In this document: positions 9,121 to 18,767 of the stretch, piece by piece
How the letters are laid out: every line of letters begins with the position of its first letter
Position numbering within the stretch: position 1 is the stretch's first letter
Translations under genes and position numbers: made by a program
Notes under the pieces: model-generated
What the model saw: only the letters and a program-made list of their open reading frames with translations
Database searches by the model: none
Told to the model about the DNA's origin: nothing
From: Streptomyces sp. 2131.1
GTDB taxonomy: Bacteria > Actinomycetota > Actinomycetes > Streptomycetales > Streptomycetaceae
Assembly (NCBI RefSeq): GCF_900105515.1
Contig: NZ_FNSY01000001.1
Location: 1,116,001-1,180,000 of the forward strand
Length of the DNA stretch: 64,000 nucleotides
Direction: 5' to 3'

Positions 9121-9177
9121 TTATAGGCTCGGAGCAGCCGCCACCGGGCGGACCCGCGCGCCAGAAGGAGACCGACC

Positions 9178-9612
9178 GTGCCGCAGATCCTCTGGAGCAC
9201 CCGATGGCAGCCTGGCTCCGCCGCCGGGTCCGTGGAGCCCGGCGCGGAGGTGGTCGTCGGAGTCACCGAGTTCGTCACACACCGCCCCTGGAGCACGTTC
9301 TCCGTGGGCGCCGAGGGGATGCGGCTGCGCCGTACCTGGCCGGGGACGCCGGGCGCGGTCGGCATGTGGCTCTGGGTGGACCTGGGCCCCCGGACGAACC
9401 GTTCCGGTTCGATCACGGTCTGGACCGCGCACGAACACCTGCTGGGCTTCGTCGCCCGCCCCGACCACCGGCGGATCGTCCGCGCCCACCGGGACCGCGG
9501 CACCCTGCGCTCGGCGACCTGGACGGCCCCGTTCACCGACAGGTCCGCCGTGTACGACTCCGCGTGGCGACTGGTGTCGGGCACGGAGCCGTGGCCCACG
9601 GCCACGCGCTGA
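9178..9612 (+). CDS. Conserved hypothetical, possible ABM-fold protein
   Basis: This 144-residue soluble protein begins at GTG 9178, preceded at seven bases by the strong ribosome site AGAAGGAG. It is rich in Trp and Arg and has alternating beta-strand character (TRWQPG, WLWVDLGP, ITVWTAHEHLLGFV, DSAWRLVSGTEP). The pattern resembles dimeric alpha-beta barrel (antibiotic-biosynthesis-monooxygenase-like) proteins, but no signature is decisive. It is the first gene of a cluster with a TIGR03086 protein and a short-chain dehydrogenase, downstream of a TetR gene. The function is not recognised. Confidence 0.7.
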   Translation: MPQILWSTRWQPGSAAGSVEPGAEVVVGVTEFVTHRPWSTFSVGAEGMRLRRTWPGTPGAVGMWLWVDLGPRTNRSGSITVWTAHEHLLGFVARPDHRRIVRAHRDRGTLRSATWTAPFTDRSAVYDSAWRLVSGTEPWPTATR

Positions 9613-9669
9613 CCCCGCACGGCCCGCCCGGCTCGCACCACTCACACGCCCGACGAAGGGACACCAGTC

Positions 9670-10254
9670 ATGGACATCATCCGGCTCGACCGGATCGCGG
9701 TGCTCGCATCCGTACGCCTCGTCGACCGGGCGGGCCCCGGCGACTGGAGCCGCCCCACTCCCTGTGACCGCTGGACGCTGCGCGCGCTGGTGGAGCACAT
9801 GGGCGCCCAGCACCTCGGGTTCGCCGCCGCCGCACGGGGCGAGGGAGGCGACGCCGCAGTCTGGGAGCCCCGGCGGGCCGGGGACGAACCGGCCGCCTGG
9901 TACCGGGCGACGGCCCGCACGGTGCTCGACGCCTTCGCCCGGCCGGAGGCGTCACAACGGCGGTTCACGCTGCCGGAGATCAGTACGGAGGCGACGTTCC
10001 CCGCGGCCACCGCGATGGGGTTCCACTTCCTCGATTACGTCGTGCACTCCTGGGACGCGGCCGCGACGCTCGGGCTGCCCCTCGCGCTGCCGGACGACGT
10101 GGTGGAGGCGGCCCTGCCCATCGCCCTGCGGGTCCCGGGCGGGCCGGCGCGCGAAGGGCCGGACGCCGCCTTCCGTTCCGCGCTGCCGGCGGCGGAGGGC
10201 GGCCCGCTCCCCCGCGTACTGGCGGCGCTCGGCCGCTCGCCGGACTGGCGCTGA
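9670..10254 (+). CDS. TIGR03086-family protein (DinB/mycothiol-dependent type)
   Basis: This 194-residue protein begins DRAGPGDWSRPTPCDRWTLRALVEHM, the DinB-fold N-terminal pattern of mycothiol-dependent maleylpyruvate isomerase-like proteins. His in VEHM and the paired His of FHFLDYVVHSWD fit the metal-binding triad of the family. Actinobacteria use such proteins for mycothiol-linked isomerisation or detoxification, but most members have no assigned substrate. It follows the 9178 gene by 57 bp on the same strand. A paralogue lies at 43261-43851. Confidence 0.85.
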   Translation: MDIIRLDRIAVLASVRLVDRAGPGDWSRPTPCDRWTLRALVEHMGAQHLGFAAAARGEGGDAAVWEPRRAGDEPAAWYRATARTVLDAFARPEASQRRFTLPEISTEATFPAATAMGFHFLDYVVHSWDAAATLGLPLALPDDVVEAALPIALRVPGGPAREGPDAAFRSALPAAEGGPLPRVLAALGRSPDWR

Positions 10255-10351
10255 CCGCACCGGATTCGGCGTCCAATTCCCGCCGGTGTCCGGGGCGCCG
10301 ATCGACTTTCCTGGTTCCCGTCAGCACGACCGGCAACGGACAGGAAACACG

Positions 10352-11098
10352 ATGAACAGCACCCTCCCCACCCCCCGCACCGCGCTCGTCACCGGCGGCA
10401 GCCGGGGCATCGGCGCCGCGACCGCCCTGCGGCTGGCCCGGGACGGCGCCGATGTGGCGCTGACCTACGTCCGGGACGAGCGGGGTGCCAAGGAGGTCGT
10501 GGCCGCGGTCGAGGCGACCGGCCGCCGCGCGGTCGCCCTGCACGCCGACTCGGCCGACCCGGAGGCCGCCGCCTCGGTGGTGCACCGGGCGGTCGAGTCC
10601 CTCGGCCGGCTCGACATCCTGGTGAACAACGCGGGGACCGGGGTCCTCGGACCCATCGGCACCCTCACGCCCGCCGATGTCGACCGGGTCCTCGCCGTGA
10701 ACGTCCGGGCGGTGTTCCTCGCCTGCCGGGCCGCGGCCGAGGTGATGGAGAGCGGGGGGCGCATCATCTCCGTCGGTACGGCCCTGAGCCGGTACGCGGG
10801 CGGCCCCGGCTCCACGCTCTACGCGATGAGCAAGTCCGCGCTCTCCGGGCTGACCAAACCGCTGGCCCGGGAGCTGGGCCCGCGCGGCATCACCGTCAAC
10901 CTGGTCCAGCCCGGGGCCGTGGACACCGACATGAACCCCGCCGACGGCCCGTACGCCGACGGGCAGCGCGCGGCCAACGCGCTGCACCGGTTCGGCACCA
11001 CGGCGGAGATCGCCGCGTTGATCTCGTACCTCGCGGGCGAGGAGGCCGCCTTCGTGACCGGCGCCGAACTGGTCGTGGACGGCGGCCACGCCGCCTGA
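10352..11098 (+). CDS. Short-chain dehydrogenase/reductase (SDR)
   Basis: This 248-residue protein is a classical SDR. It has the cofactor motif TGGSRGIG (residues about 14-21), NNAG at the end of strand 4, and the catalytic Ser-Tyr-Lys in the segment ending STLYAMSKSAL. The PGAVDTDMNP and VTGAELVVDGG segments are typical of FabG-like enzymes. The cofactor is likely NADP(H), given the Arg after TGGS. ATG 10352 follows a GGACAGGAAA ribosome site. It closes the TetR-adjacent cluster. The substrate is unknown. Confidence 0.92.
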   Translation: MNSTLPTPRTALVTGGSRGIGAATALRLARDGADVALTYVRDERGAKEVVAAVEATGRRAVALHADSADPEAAASVVHRAVESLGRLDILVNNAGTGVLGPIGTLTPADVDRVLAVNVRAVFLACRAAAEVMESGGRIISVGTALSRYAGGPGSTLYAMSKSALSGLTKPLARELGPRGITVNLVQPGAVDTDMNPADGPYADGQRAANALHRFGTTAEIAALISYLAGEEAAFVTGAELVVDGGHAA

Positions 11099-11196
11099 CC
11101 GGGACGGCGGCCGCCGCTCTGCCGCTCGCCACCTCCCCGCCTACGCTGGACGGGGAGGCATGGACCGCGACGGTGAACAGGCGAGAAGGGACGATC

Positions 11197-12027
11197 ATGT
11201 CCGGTACCCCGGTGCACACCCTGAACGACGGCCGCACGATCCCGGCGGTCGGGCTCGGCACCTATCCGCTCGACGACGAGGCGGCGGAGAAGGCCGTCGC
11301 CGGAGCCCTGGACCTCGGCTACCGGCTCGTTGACACGGCCCTGAACTACGGCAACGAGACCGGTACGGGGCGCGGCGTCGCCCGCAGCGGCGTACCGCGC
11401 GAGGAGGTCTTCGTCACGACCAAGGTGCCCGGCCGGCACCACGGTTACGAGAAGACGCTGGCCTCGTTCGAGGAGTCGCGGGCGAACCTCGGCCTGGACT
11501 ACGTGGACCTGTATCTCATCCACTGGCCGCTGCCGAAGGTGGGTCTTTACGTGGACACCTGGCGGGCGCTGATCAAGCTGCGCGAGGAGGGCCTCGTACG
11601 GTCGATCGGGGTCTCGAACTTCACGGCCGAGCACCTGACGCGGCTGGAGGAGGAGACGGGCGTGGTGCCCGCCGTCAACCAGGTCGAGCTGCACCCCCGG
11701 CTGCCGCAGGAGGAGCTGCGGGCCGTGCATGCCGCGATGGGCATCGTCACACAGAGCTGGAGCCCGCTGGGGCGCGGCCGGGACCTGCTGGCCGACCCGG
11801 AGGTGGTGGCGGTCGCCGAGGCGCACGGCGTGACCCCGGGCCAGGCGGTGCTGCGGTGGCACACCCAGCTCGGTGCCGTACCGATCCCGAAGTCGGCCGA
11901 TCCGGGGCGGCAGCGGGAGAACCTGGACCTGTTCGGCTTCGAGCTGACGCCCGAGGAGCTGGGCCGGATCTCCGGCGGCCCCCGGGAGCGGTTCGGCGGG
12001 GACCCCGAGGAGCACGAGGAGTTCTGA
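11197..12027 (+). CDS. Aldo/keto reductase
   Basis: This 276-residue TIM-barrel oxidoreductase has the catalytic Asp-Tyr pair in DTALNYGNE, the Lys in TTKVPG and the His in YLIHWP. The NADPH-binding IPKS motif sits near the C-terminus (VPIPKSADPGR). It resembles 2,5-diketo-gluconate reductase-type enzymes. ATG 11197 has the ribosome site GAGAAGGG; an in-frame start eight codons earlier lacks one. It is convergent with the allantoicase gene, with only 22 bp between the stops. Confidence 0.92.
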   Translation: MSGTPVHTLNDGRTIPAVGLGTYPLDDEAAEKAVAGALDLGYRLVDTALNYGNETGTGRGVARSGVPREEVFVTTKVPGRHHGYEKTLASFEESRANLGLDYVDLYLIHWPLPKVGLYVDTWRALIKLREEGLVRSIGVSNFTAEHLTRLEEETGVVPAVNQVELHPRLPQEELRAVHAAMGIVTQSWSPLGRGRDLLADPEVVAVAEAHGVTPGQAVLRWHTQLGAVPIPKSADPGRQRENLDLFGFELTPEELGRISGGPRERFGGDPEEHEEF

Positions 12028-12049
12028 GGCGCCCCGGGGTCCCGTTCCG

Positions 12050-13165
12050 TCAGCCGCCCAGCTCGGCGTGGCGGGCGGTGAGCCGGGCCGCGCCGCGTTC
12101 GGTGAGCGTCCCGAAGAGGCGCAGCCGGGAGATGCCGCCGTCCGGGAAGATGTCGATCCGCACCTGGTCGGCGCGTACGGCCTCCGGCAGCACGAAGCGG
12201 TGGTTGGTGTCGGGCTGGAGCCGGGTCCGGGGCAGGAACTCGGCCCACTCACCGGTCTCCGCGTCGCGGGCGGTGAGCCGGGCCCAGCCGGCCGCGTTGC
12301 CCTTGAGGTAGGCGGTGTCGATCTCGACGGCGCGGATGTCCGCCTCTTCGACGAGGTGGTAGTGGATCCAGTCGTTGCCCCGGTCGCGCCGGCGGCGGGT
12401 CTCCCAGCCGTCGTCCATCTTGTGGGAGCGGCCGGGCTGGATGGTGTTGGTCGCCGGGGAGTAGAAGCGGTCGGAGGCGTCCTCGACGCGGCCGCCGTTC
12501 TCCAGGGCGACGACGTCGAACGTGCCGAGCGCGGTCAGCCAGGCGGGGTCGGGGGCGACCTCGCCGTACACCCGCAGGCGGGCGACCCCGCCGTCCGGGT
12601 GCTGGTTGAGCCGCAGGTGCGTGAAGCGGCGCTCGCAGTCGACGGTGAAGCCGTTGGCCGCGTGCCCGCCGACGGCGGTACGGGGGACGAGCGTCGTCCA
12701 CTTCACGTCCGGGGCGAGCAGCTCCTCCGGGGAGGGCGAGCCGGGCAGAGAGACGGCCTCGACGGAGACGGACTGCGGGTAGTTGCCGCGGAAGTGCGCG
12801 GTGTCGACGACCAGGCCGCGCACGACGCCGGGCGCGCCGAGCCGGACCAGGGCCCAGTCGTGGTCCTCGTCCACGGGGTGCGGCTGCGAGGCGCTCGCAC
12901 CGCGCCGGCGGCGGGTTTCCCAGCCGTCCATGATCTTGCCCTTGTGCCCGAAGCACTCCGGGTCGAAGTGGGCGGGCTCCGGCTTGAGCAGGTTCTCGCG
13001 CTCGGCGAAGAACTCGTCGTTGGCGGCGATCACACCCGCGCCGAGCCGCCGGTCGGCGAGGTCGACGAGGTGGGTGAAGGGGAGGTCCGCGGTGCGGTAG
13101 TCGGCGTACGGGTCGCCGCCGCCGTACGGGTTCGCGTCGCCGGTGAAGTGCGCTGTCGCCGTCAT
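12050..13165 (-). CDS. alc: Allantoicase
   Basis: This 371-residue protein splits allantoate into ureidoglycolate and urea. It shows the internal duplication of the family: each half carries a GWETRRRR segment ([10 protein letters not shown] near residue 80, [16 protein letters not shown] near 250) and an IFPDGG or HPDGG...RLRLFG/RVYG strand. The length is close to the family norm. ATG 13165 overlaps the allB stop by 4 bp (13162-13165), so the two are coupled and should be co-transcribed from the allB promoter. Confidence 0.95.
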   Translation of the reverse strand: MTATAHFTGDANPYGGGDPYADYRTADLPFTHLVDLADRRLGAGVIAANDEFFAERENLLKPEPAHFDPECFGHKGKIMDGWETRRRRGASASQPHPVDEDHDWALVRLGAPGVVRGLVVDTAHFRGNYPQSVSVEAVSLPGSPSPEELLAPDVKWTTLVPRTAVGGHAANGFTVDCERRFTHLRLNQHPDGGVARLRVYGEVAPDPAWLTALGTFDVVALENGGRVEDASDRFYSPATNTIQPGRSHKMDDGWETRRRRDRGNDWIHYHLVEEADIRAVEIDTAYLKGNAAGWARLTARDAETGEWAEFLPRTRLQPDTNHRFVLPEAVRADQVRIDIFPDGGISRLRLFGTLTERGAARLTARHAELGG

Positions 13166-14511
13166 GCTCGGTTGTCCCTTGTCTGGAGGCGGCCGGTGGG
13201 TTCGGTGAGGACGCCGTCGGCGGCGATCCGTACGCCGCGCAGCCAGGTGGAGCGCACCACGCCGTGCAGGGTGCGCCCGGCGTACGCGGTGACCTGGTTG
13301 CGGTGGAACAGCTCGGCCGGGTCGACGGTGAAGGTGTCCTCGGGGGCCAGGACCGCGAAGTCGGCGTCGCGTCCGGCCTCGATGGCGCCCTTGCGGTGCA
13401 GTCCGGCCAGTGCGGCGGGTGCGGCCGACATCCAGCGGGTGACGTCGTCGAGGCTGTGGCCGCGCCGGCGGGCCTCGGTCCAGATGGCGGGCAGGCCGAG
13501 CTGGAGGGAGGAGATACCGCCCCAGGCGGAGGCGAAGTCCGGGGTCTTCAGGTCGGTGGTGCACGGCGAGTGGTCGGAGACGATGCAGTCGATGGTGCCG
13601 TCGGCGAGCCCCTGCCACAGCGCGTCCTGGTTGGCGGCCTCCCGGATCGGCGGGCAGCACTTGAACTCGGTGGCCCCGTCGGGGACTTCCTCGGCGGTGA
13701 GGGTGAGGAAGTGCGGGCAGGTCTCGACGGTGAGCCGGACGCCCTCGCGCCGGGCGGCGGCGATCAGCGGCAGGGCGTCGCTGGAGGACAGATGCAGGAC
13801 GTGGACGCGGGCGTTCAGCCGCCGGGCGTGGGCGATCAGGCCCTCGATGGCGGTGTTCTCGGCATCGCGCGGCCGGGACGCGAGGAAGTCCGCGTAGGCG
13901 GGGCCGCCCTGCTGCGGCGCGGACGCCAGGTGGTGGGGGTCCTCGGCGTGGACGATGAGCAGCCCGCCGAAGCCCGCGATCTCGGCCATGGACCGGGCCA
14001 GCTGCTCCTGGTCCAGCTCGGGGAACTCCTCCACGCCGGAGGGCGACAGGAAGCACTTGAAGCCGAAGACCCCGGCCTCGTACAGCGGGCGCAGGTCCTT
14101 GACGTTGGTGGGGATCGCGCCGCCCCAGAAGCCGGTGTCGACGTGCGCCTTGGGCCCGGCGACGGCCTGCTTGATCCGAAGGTTCTCCACCGTGGTGGTG
14201 GGCGGCAGCGAGTTGAGGGGCATGTCGAGCAGGGTGGTGATGCCGCCGGCCGCGGCGGCGCGGGTGGCGGTCCAGAACCCCTCCCACTCGGTGCGCCCGG
14301 GGTCGTTGACGTGGACGTGGGTGTCGACGAGGCCGGGCATGAGGACGTCGTCGCCGAAGTCCTCCACCCGGGCGCCGGCGGGGGCCTCGGTGTCGTACGG
14401 CAGGACGGCCTCGATGGTCCCGCCGGTGACGGCGACCGACGCGGGCCGGGTCCCCCCTGGGGTGACGACGCGCGTCGAGCGCAGTAGCAGCTTCACGTCC
14501 GAACCGGACAC
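13162..14511 (-). CDS. allB: Allantoinase
   Basis: This 449-residue cyclic amidohydrolase opens the allantoin ring to give allantoate. Metal ligands are visible: HVH in [10 protein letters not shown], a candidate carboxylated Lys in [11 protein letters not shown], His in IVHAEDPHH and VLHLSS, and Asp in CIVSDHSPC. It starts at GTG 14511, with GAGGAG upstream. It is the first gene of the allB-alc operon and divergent from the IclR regulator gene, with a TTCAAC/GTTGAA operator 22 bp before the start codon. Confidence 0.95.
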   Translation of the reverse strand: MSGSDVKLLLRSTRVVTPGGTRPASVAVTGGTIEAVLPYDTEAPAGARVEDFGDDVLMPGLVDTHVHVNDPGRTEWEGFWTATRAAAAGGITTLLDMPLNSLPPTTTVENLRIKQAVAGPKAHVDTGFWGGAIPTNVKDLRPLYEAGVFGFKCFLSPSGVEEFPELDQEQLARSMAEIAGFGGLLIVHAEDPHHLASAPQQGGPAYADFLASRPRDAENTAIEGLIAHARRLNARVHVLHLSSSDALPLIAAARREGVRLTVETCPHFLTLTAEEVPDGATEFKCCPPIREAANQDALWQGLADGTIDCIVSDHSPCTTDLKTPDFASAWGGISSLQLGLPAIWTEARRRGHSLDDVTRWMSAAPAALAGLHRKGAIEAGRDADFAVLAPEDTFTVDPAELFHRNQVTAYAGRTLHGVVRSTWLRGVRIAADGVLTEPTGRLQTRDNRA

Positions 14512-14532
14512 CCGTGCTCCTCACATCGCACT

Positions 14533-14580
14533 TTCAACGAACTGTTGAAGGAGTCTTCACTCGGGAGCGCGACCCGTCAA
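14533..14580 (-). promoter_or_regulatory. allB promoter and type-A operator
   Basis: On the minus strand a TTGACG hexamer (14580-14575) and AAGACT (14557-14552) are 17 bp apart and make a plausible -35/-10 pair. Just downstream lies a perfect inverted repeat with 6-bp arms, TTCAAC (14549-14544) and GTTGAA (14538-14533), spacer 5 bp. A repressor there would sit on the transcription start. The same 17-bp site recurs at 20597-20613 and 53048-53064 before other glyoxylate and purine genes. Confidence 0.7.
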
Positions 14581-14626
14581 GACCCCTTCGCCGCGCCCCG
14601 GCCACCCTCCCGCCCCCACTGGATGT

Positions 14627-14670
14627 TTCCACAAAGTAGAAGCTCTATTTCGGAGTGCGGAACGTAGAAT
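14627..14670 (+). promoter_or_regulatory. Type-B tandem operator and -10 upstream of allR
   Basis: Two 15-bp imperfect inverted repeats, TTCCACAAAGTAGAA (14627-14641) and TTTCGGAGTGCGGAA (14648-14662), are spaced 21 bp, or two helical turns. A -10-like TAGAAT (14665-14670) follows. Aligned without gaps, 24 of 36 positions are identical to the block before hyi (62809-62844), including all the repeat ends. This suggests the same regulator binds both places, and autoregulation if that regulator is AllR. Confidence 0.6.
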
Positions 14671-14825
14671 GGGCCAGGAGTGGTGCGCCCGGGCCGCCGC
14701 ACCACCTGCGGACACCCGGACAAACGGGCGCTGACCGGCCACGACGGCCCCCGTCGGCAGTGGGCCGATCGGAAAGGGCCCGGTAGGCTGCTGACTTGCT
14801 CCTCCGCCTCGAAAGGACCGTTGAC

Positions 14826-15626
14826 GTGCCGCCGTCCCACGCCAGCACTTCCGACTCCAAGCCCGCCGGTTCCAGCGGTGGTGTGCAGTCCCTTGAGCGC
14901 GCCTTCGACCTGCTGGAGCGGATGGCCGACGCGGGGGGCGAGGTCGGCCTGAGCGAGCTCTCCGCGAGCAGCGGACTGCCCCTGCCGACGATCCACCGCC
15001 TGATGCGCACGCTGGTCCTGTGCGGTTACGTGCGCCAGCAGCCCAACCGGCGATACGCGCTCGGCCCCCGCCTGATCCGCCTCGGCGAGTCCGCCGCACG
15101 GCTGCTCGGCACCTGGGCGCGCCCGTATCTGGCGCGCCTGGTCGAGGAGACCGGCGAGACGGCCAACATGGCGCTGCTCGACGGCGACGAGATCGTGTAC
15201 GTGGCCCAGGTGCCGTCCAAGCACTCGATGCGCATGTTCACCGAGGTCGGCCGCCGGGTGCTGCCGCACTCGACCGGCGTCGGCAAGGCACTGCTGGCGC
15301 ACACCCCGCCGGACGAGGTGCGCGCGCTCCTCGCCCGTACCGGCATGCCCGCCGCCACCGACAAGACGATCACCACGCCCGACGGCTTCCTGGAGGCGCT
15401 GGACCAGGTCCGCCGGGTGGGGTACGCGGTCGACGACAACGAGCAGGAGATAGGGGTCCGGTGCCTGGCGGTGTCGGTGCCCAACTCCCCCACGTCCGCC
15501 GCGATCTCGATCTCCGGCCCGGCCGGCCGGGTCACCGAGGCCGCCACCGAACGGATCGTACCGATCCTCCAGCAGGCGGCGAAGGAGCTGTCGGACGCGC
15601 TGGCGAGCAGCGGCACGGCGGGCTGA
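14826..15626 (+). CDS. allR: IclR-family regulator of allantoin metabolism (AllR-like)
   Basis: This 266-residue protein has an N-terminal winged HTH (SLERAFDLLERMADAGG, then SELSASSGLPLPTIHRLMRTL) and a C-terminal IclR effector domain (STGVGKALLAH; VDDNEQEIGVRCLAVSVPN). E. coli AllR of this family represses glyoxylate and allantoin genes and responds to glyoxylate, and a homologue is reported in S. coelicolor. GTG 14826 is preferred over an upstream start because GAAAGGA lies eight bases before it. It is divergent from allB-alc, which supports the role. Confidence 0.88.
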   Translation: MPPSHASTSDSKPAGSSGGVQSLERAFDLLERMADAGGEVGLSELSASSGLPLPTIHRLMRTLVLCGYVRQQPNRRYALGPRLIRLGESAARLLGTWARPYLARLVEETGETANMALLDGDEIVYVAQVPSKHSMRMFTEVGRRVLPHSTGVGKALLAHTPPDEVRALLARTGMPAATDKTITTPDGFLEALDQVRRVGYAVDDNEQEIGVRCLAVSVPNSPTSAAISISGPAGRVTEAATERIVPILQQAAKELSDALASSGTAG

Positions 15627-15636
15627 GAAACCGTGA

Positions 15637-15671
15637 GGCGGGCCCGGACCTCCGAGGGGCCCGGGCCCGCC
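15637..15671. terminator. Hairpin between allR and the ABC transporter
   Basis: The perfect 11-bp arms GGCGGGCCCGG (15637-15647) and CCGGGCCCGCC (15661-15671) enclose a 13-nt loop in the gap between two convergent genes. There is no clear T-run, as is usual in Streptomyces. It probably ends transcription from both sides. Confidence 0.7.
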
Positions 15672-15704
15672 CGCGTTTGGGTCAGCACCGGGCCCACCCG
15701 CGTT

Positions 15705-16385
15705 TCAGGTCAGCACCGGGGCCGTCAGCCGGCCGTCGAGCATCGTGACCGTCCGGTCCACGCGGTCCAGGTGCGCGCGGTCGTGCGTGACCAGGACAGT
15801 CGCCGTGGACCGCTGCCGGGTCAGCGAGACCAGCAGGTCCAGGACGGCCGCCCCACGTTCGTGGTCCAGGGCGCTGGTCGGCTCGTCGACGAGCAGCAGG
15901 GCCGGGTCGTTCATCAGGGCGCGGGCGATGTTGATCCGCTGGCGCTGGCCGCCGGAGAGCTGGTGGGGCCTGCGGCCGGCCTGCCCGGCGAGGCCGACCG
16001 CGTCGAGCAGGTCGAGCGCCCGGGCGCGGGCCACGCCGGCCCGGCCGCCCGAGAGGTGCGTCATGACCTGGAGCTGTTCCACGGCGGTCAGGGAGGGCAG
16101 CAGGTTGGGCTGCTGGAAGACGATGCCGATCCGCTCGCGGCGCAGCGCCGCCTTCTCCGCGCGCCCGAGCCCCGTGGTGTCCGTACCGGCGACGACGACC
16201 GCCCCCGCGTCCGGGGCGACCAGCGTCGCCGCCACCGCGAGGAGGCTCGACTTGCCGGAGCCGGACGGGCCGACGACGGCGGTCAGGGTGCCGGCGGGTA
16301 CGTCGAGCGCGACGCGGTCCAGGGCGGTGAGGCGCCCGTCGCCGTCCGGGTAGGTAAGGGTGACACCGGTGAGCGTGAGGGTCAT
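15705..16385 (-). CDS. ABC transporter ATPase, LolD/MacB type
   Basis: This 226-residue single ABC domain has Walker A GPSGSGKSS, Q-loop FQQPNLLPSLTA, signature LSGGQRQR and Walker B LLLVDEPTSALD. Length and motifs match LolD/FtsE/MacB ATPases that work with FtsX-type permeases rather than importers. ATG 16385 overlaps the stop of the upstream permease gene by 4 bp. Such pairs move lipoproteins or peptides, or act mechanically on cell-wall enzymes; the role here is unknown. Confidence 0.92.
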   Translation of the reverse strand: MTLTLTGVTLTYPDGDGRLTALDRVALDVPAGTLTAVVGPSGSGKSSLLAVAATLVAPDAGAVVVAGTDTTGLGRAEKAALRRERIGIVFQQPNLLPSLTAVEQLQVMTHLSGGRAGVARARALDLLDAVGLAGQAGRRPHQLSGGQRQRINIARALMNDPALLLVDEPTSALDHERGAAVLDLLVSLTRQRSTATVLVTHDRAHLDRVDRTVTMLDGRLTAPVLT

Positions 16386-17455
16386 CGGGCACTCCCGAGC
16401 GCGGTGAGCGGGTCGACGGCGGTGATCCGCCGGACGGACAGGGCGGCCCCGGCCGCGCCGAGGGCGATCAGCACGGCGGCCGGCACGAGGACCGTCGCCG
16501 TGTCCAGGACGAACGGCACGGTGCCGCCGGCGACCAGGGCGCCGATGCCGGACGCGAGGGCGGTGCCAAGACCCGTACCGAGTACGAGCATCACGACGGC
16601 CTGTCCTAGCGCGTCCCGGAGCAGGTACGGGGTGGAGGCGCCCAGCGCCTTGAGCACGGCGACGTCGCCGCTGCGCTGGATCGTCCAGACGGTGAAGAAC
16701 GCGCCGATGACCAGGGCGGAGATGGCGAACAGGAAGCCGCGCATCAGCTGGAGGGAGCCGTTCTCGGCCTGGTAGGAGCCGATCGCGGTCAGGGAGTCGT
16801 CCAGCGTGAGCGTGCGGGTGCCCGTCGCCCGGTCGCCGGCGGCCAGATCGGCGGCGCCGGTGGTGGTCAGGGCGACCACGGTGGCGCCGCCGTCCGCGTG
16901 CCCGGCCCGCTGCCAGTCGCCGAGGTCGGTCCATACGACCGGGGTGTGGCTGTACGAGGCGTCGCCCGCGACGGCGGCCACGGTGACCTCCCGGCCGCCG
17001 AGCCCCAGCCGGTCGCCCTCGCGTACGCCCAGCTCGTCGGCGCCACCGCGCGAGAGCACCACCTCGCCGGGGCCGACCCGGGCGGGCGCCAGACCGCCGT
17101 CCGGCTCGACGCCGAACGCAGAGACGGCGGCGGTGCGCTCCCCCGTACCGGCCGTGGCGTTCAGGGTGCGGATACCGAGCGGTTGCGCGGCCTCCACGCC
17201 GGGCCGCCCGGCCCAGGCGCGCCAGGCATCCGCGCCGACGGACGAATCGGTGAAGGACACCGACCGGCCGTCCGGTGGGGCGGCGAAGGCCAGGTGGTCG
17301 GCGTTCAGCCCGGTGACGGCCGAGGTGTTCTCCCGGGCCAGCCCGGCGGTGAGGCCGGACAGCAGACCCACGAGCAGCGTGATCAGCACGACCACCGTGC
17401 CCATGAGCGCGAACCGGCCCTTGGCGAACCGTAGATCTCTCCATGCGACGAACAT
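16382..17455 (-). CDS. FtsX-like ABC transporter permease
   Basis: This 357-residue protein has the FtsX/MacB layout: one N-terminal membrane helix (about residues 18-40), a large extracellular MacB-type domain of about 190 residues and three C-terminal helices (starting [15 protein letters not shown]). The N-terminal [18 protein letters not shown] is typical of actinobacterial members. It is coupled to the ATPase by an ATGA overlap and is divergent from the two-component system at 17565, which may control it, as seen for many antibiotic-responsive ABC/two-component modules. Confidence 0.9.
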   Translation of the reverse strand: MFVAWRDLRFAKGRFALMGTVVVLITLLVGLLSGLTAGLARENTSAVTGLNADHLAFAAPPDGRSVSFTDSSVGADAWRAWAGRPGVEAAQPLGIRTLNATAGTGERTAAVSAFGVEPDGGLAPARVGPGEVVLSRGGADELGVREGDRLGLGGREVTVAAVAGDASYSHTPVVWTDLGDWQRAGHADGGATVVALTTTGAADLAAGDRATGTRTLTLDDSLTAIGSYQAENGSLQLMRGFLFAISALVIGAFFTVWTIQRSGDVAVLKALGASTPYLLRDALGQAVVMLVLGTGLGTALASGIGALVAGGTVPFVLDTATVLVPAAVLIALGAAGAALSVRRITAVDPLTALGSAR

Positions 17456-17564
17456 GGCTCCAGCGTCGTTCTGTCCGGGCCCGGAGACATCGCCCCCGGG
17501 CTGGTGACGACATCAACCTTTCGATTGACCGCCCCCGGGCGGCTCGCGCCTACGCTGGAACATC

Positions 17565-18767
17565 ATGGAAACCCGCGTTCACCCCCCGGTCGCCGCCGCG
17601 CTGCGGCTGTGTCTGCACGGGCTGATGCTGGGCCTGCTGACGCTCCCCGCCGCCAAGGCGTACGGCGACGGCGGCCCGCACCCCGGCGCGGTGACCGCTC
17701 TTGCCTGTGTACTGGCGGCGGTGTACGTGGCCGGCGCGGGGGCCAAGTCCGTGCGGCCGGGGACCCGGGCCGGCGCGGCATGGCTGGCGGTGCTCGGTCT
17801 GCTGTGGGCGGCGCTGCTGGTGCTGTCGCCGGACGCCCTGTGGGTGGCCTTCCCGCTCTACTTCCTCCAGCTGCACCTGCTGCCGACGCGCTGGGGCCTG
17901 CCCGCCGTGGCGGTGACGGCGATGGCCGCCATCGCGAGCTTTCTGCTCCACGGGCAGACGGTCACGCCCGGCACGTTCATCGGTCCGCTGCTGGGCGCGG
18001 CCGTCGCCGTGGCCACGGTCCTGGGGTACGAGGCGCTGTTCCGGGAGAGCGAACGGCGCCGCGAACTCATCGACGAGCTGGTCGCCACCCGTGCGGAGCT
18101 GGCCGAGGCGGAGCGCACCGCCGGCACCCTGGCCGAGCGGGAGCGGCTGGCCCGCGAGATCCACGACACCCTGGCCCAGGGCCTCTCCAGCATCCAGCTC
18201 CTCCTGCGCGCCGCCGAGCGCACCCTGCCCGAGGACGCCCCGGCCGCCGCCCATGTGCACCGGGCGCGCGAAGCCGCGCAGGACAACCTCGCGGAAGCGC
18301 GCCGCTTCGTGCGCGCACTGACTCCGCCGGACCTGGAGAACGGCTCCCTGACCGCCGCACTGGAACGGCTCTCGGCCCGGACGAGCGCCCCCGGGCTCAC
18401 CGTGCAGTTCGCGGTCAGCGGCACACCGGTCGCACTGCCGACGCCCTACGAGGTGGCGCTGCTGCGGACCGCCCAGTCGGCGCTGGCCAACACCGTGCGG
18501 CACGCGGGGGCCGGGCGGGCGGAGATCACGCTGAGCTTCATGGACACCTCGGTGGCGCTGGACGTGGTCGACGACGGATGCGGCTTCGCGCAGGACGCGC
18601 CGGAGGCCGGCGCCTCGGCGTCCGGCGGCTTCGGCCTTCCCGCGATGCGCTCCCGGGCCGCCTCGCTCGGCGGCACCCTGAGCGTCGAGTCGGCGCCCGG
18701 CCAGGGCACCGCCGTCGCGCTGACGCTGCCGCTGCCCGTGGACCGGACCGGGCGGGACGCGGCATGA
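17565..18767 (+). CDS. Sensor histidine kinase, HisKA_3 type
   Basis: This 400-residue protein has about five membrane helices in residues 10-155, a coiled coil ([19 protein letters not shown]), a HisKA_3 domain with His in [15 protein letters not shown] and a HATPase_c domain ([38 protein letters not shown]). It lacks a large extracellular sensor. ATG 17565 is 109 bp from the divergent FtsX gene. Its stop overlaps the response regulator ATG. Confidence 0.93.
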   Translation: METRVHPPVAAALRLCLHGLMLGLLTLPAAKAYGDGGPHPGAVTALACVLAAVYVAGAGAKSVRPGTRAGAAWLAVLGLLWAALLVLSPDALWVAFPLYFLQLHLLPTRWGLPAVAVTAMAAIASFLLHGQTVTPGTFIGPLLGAAVAVATVLGYEALFRESERRRELIDELVATRAELAEAERTAGTLAERERLAREIHDTLAQGLSSIQLLLRAAERTLPEDAPAAAHVHRAREAAQDNLAEARRFVRALTPPDLENGSLTAALERLSARTSAPGLTVQFAVSGTPVALPTPYEVALLRTAQSALANTVRHAGAGRAEITLSFMDTSVALDVVDDGCGFAQDAPEAGASASGGFGLPAMRSRAASLGGTLSVESAPGQGTAVALTLPLPVDRTGRDAA

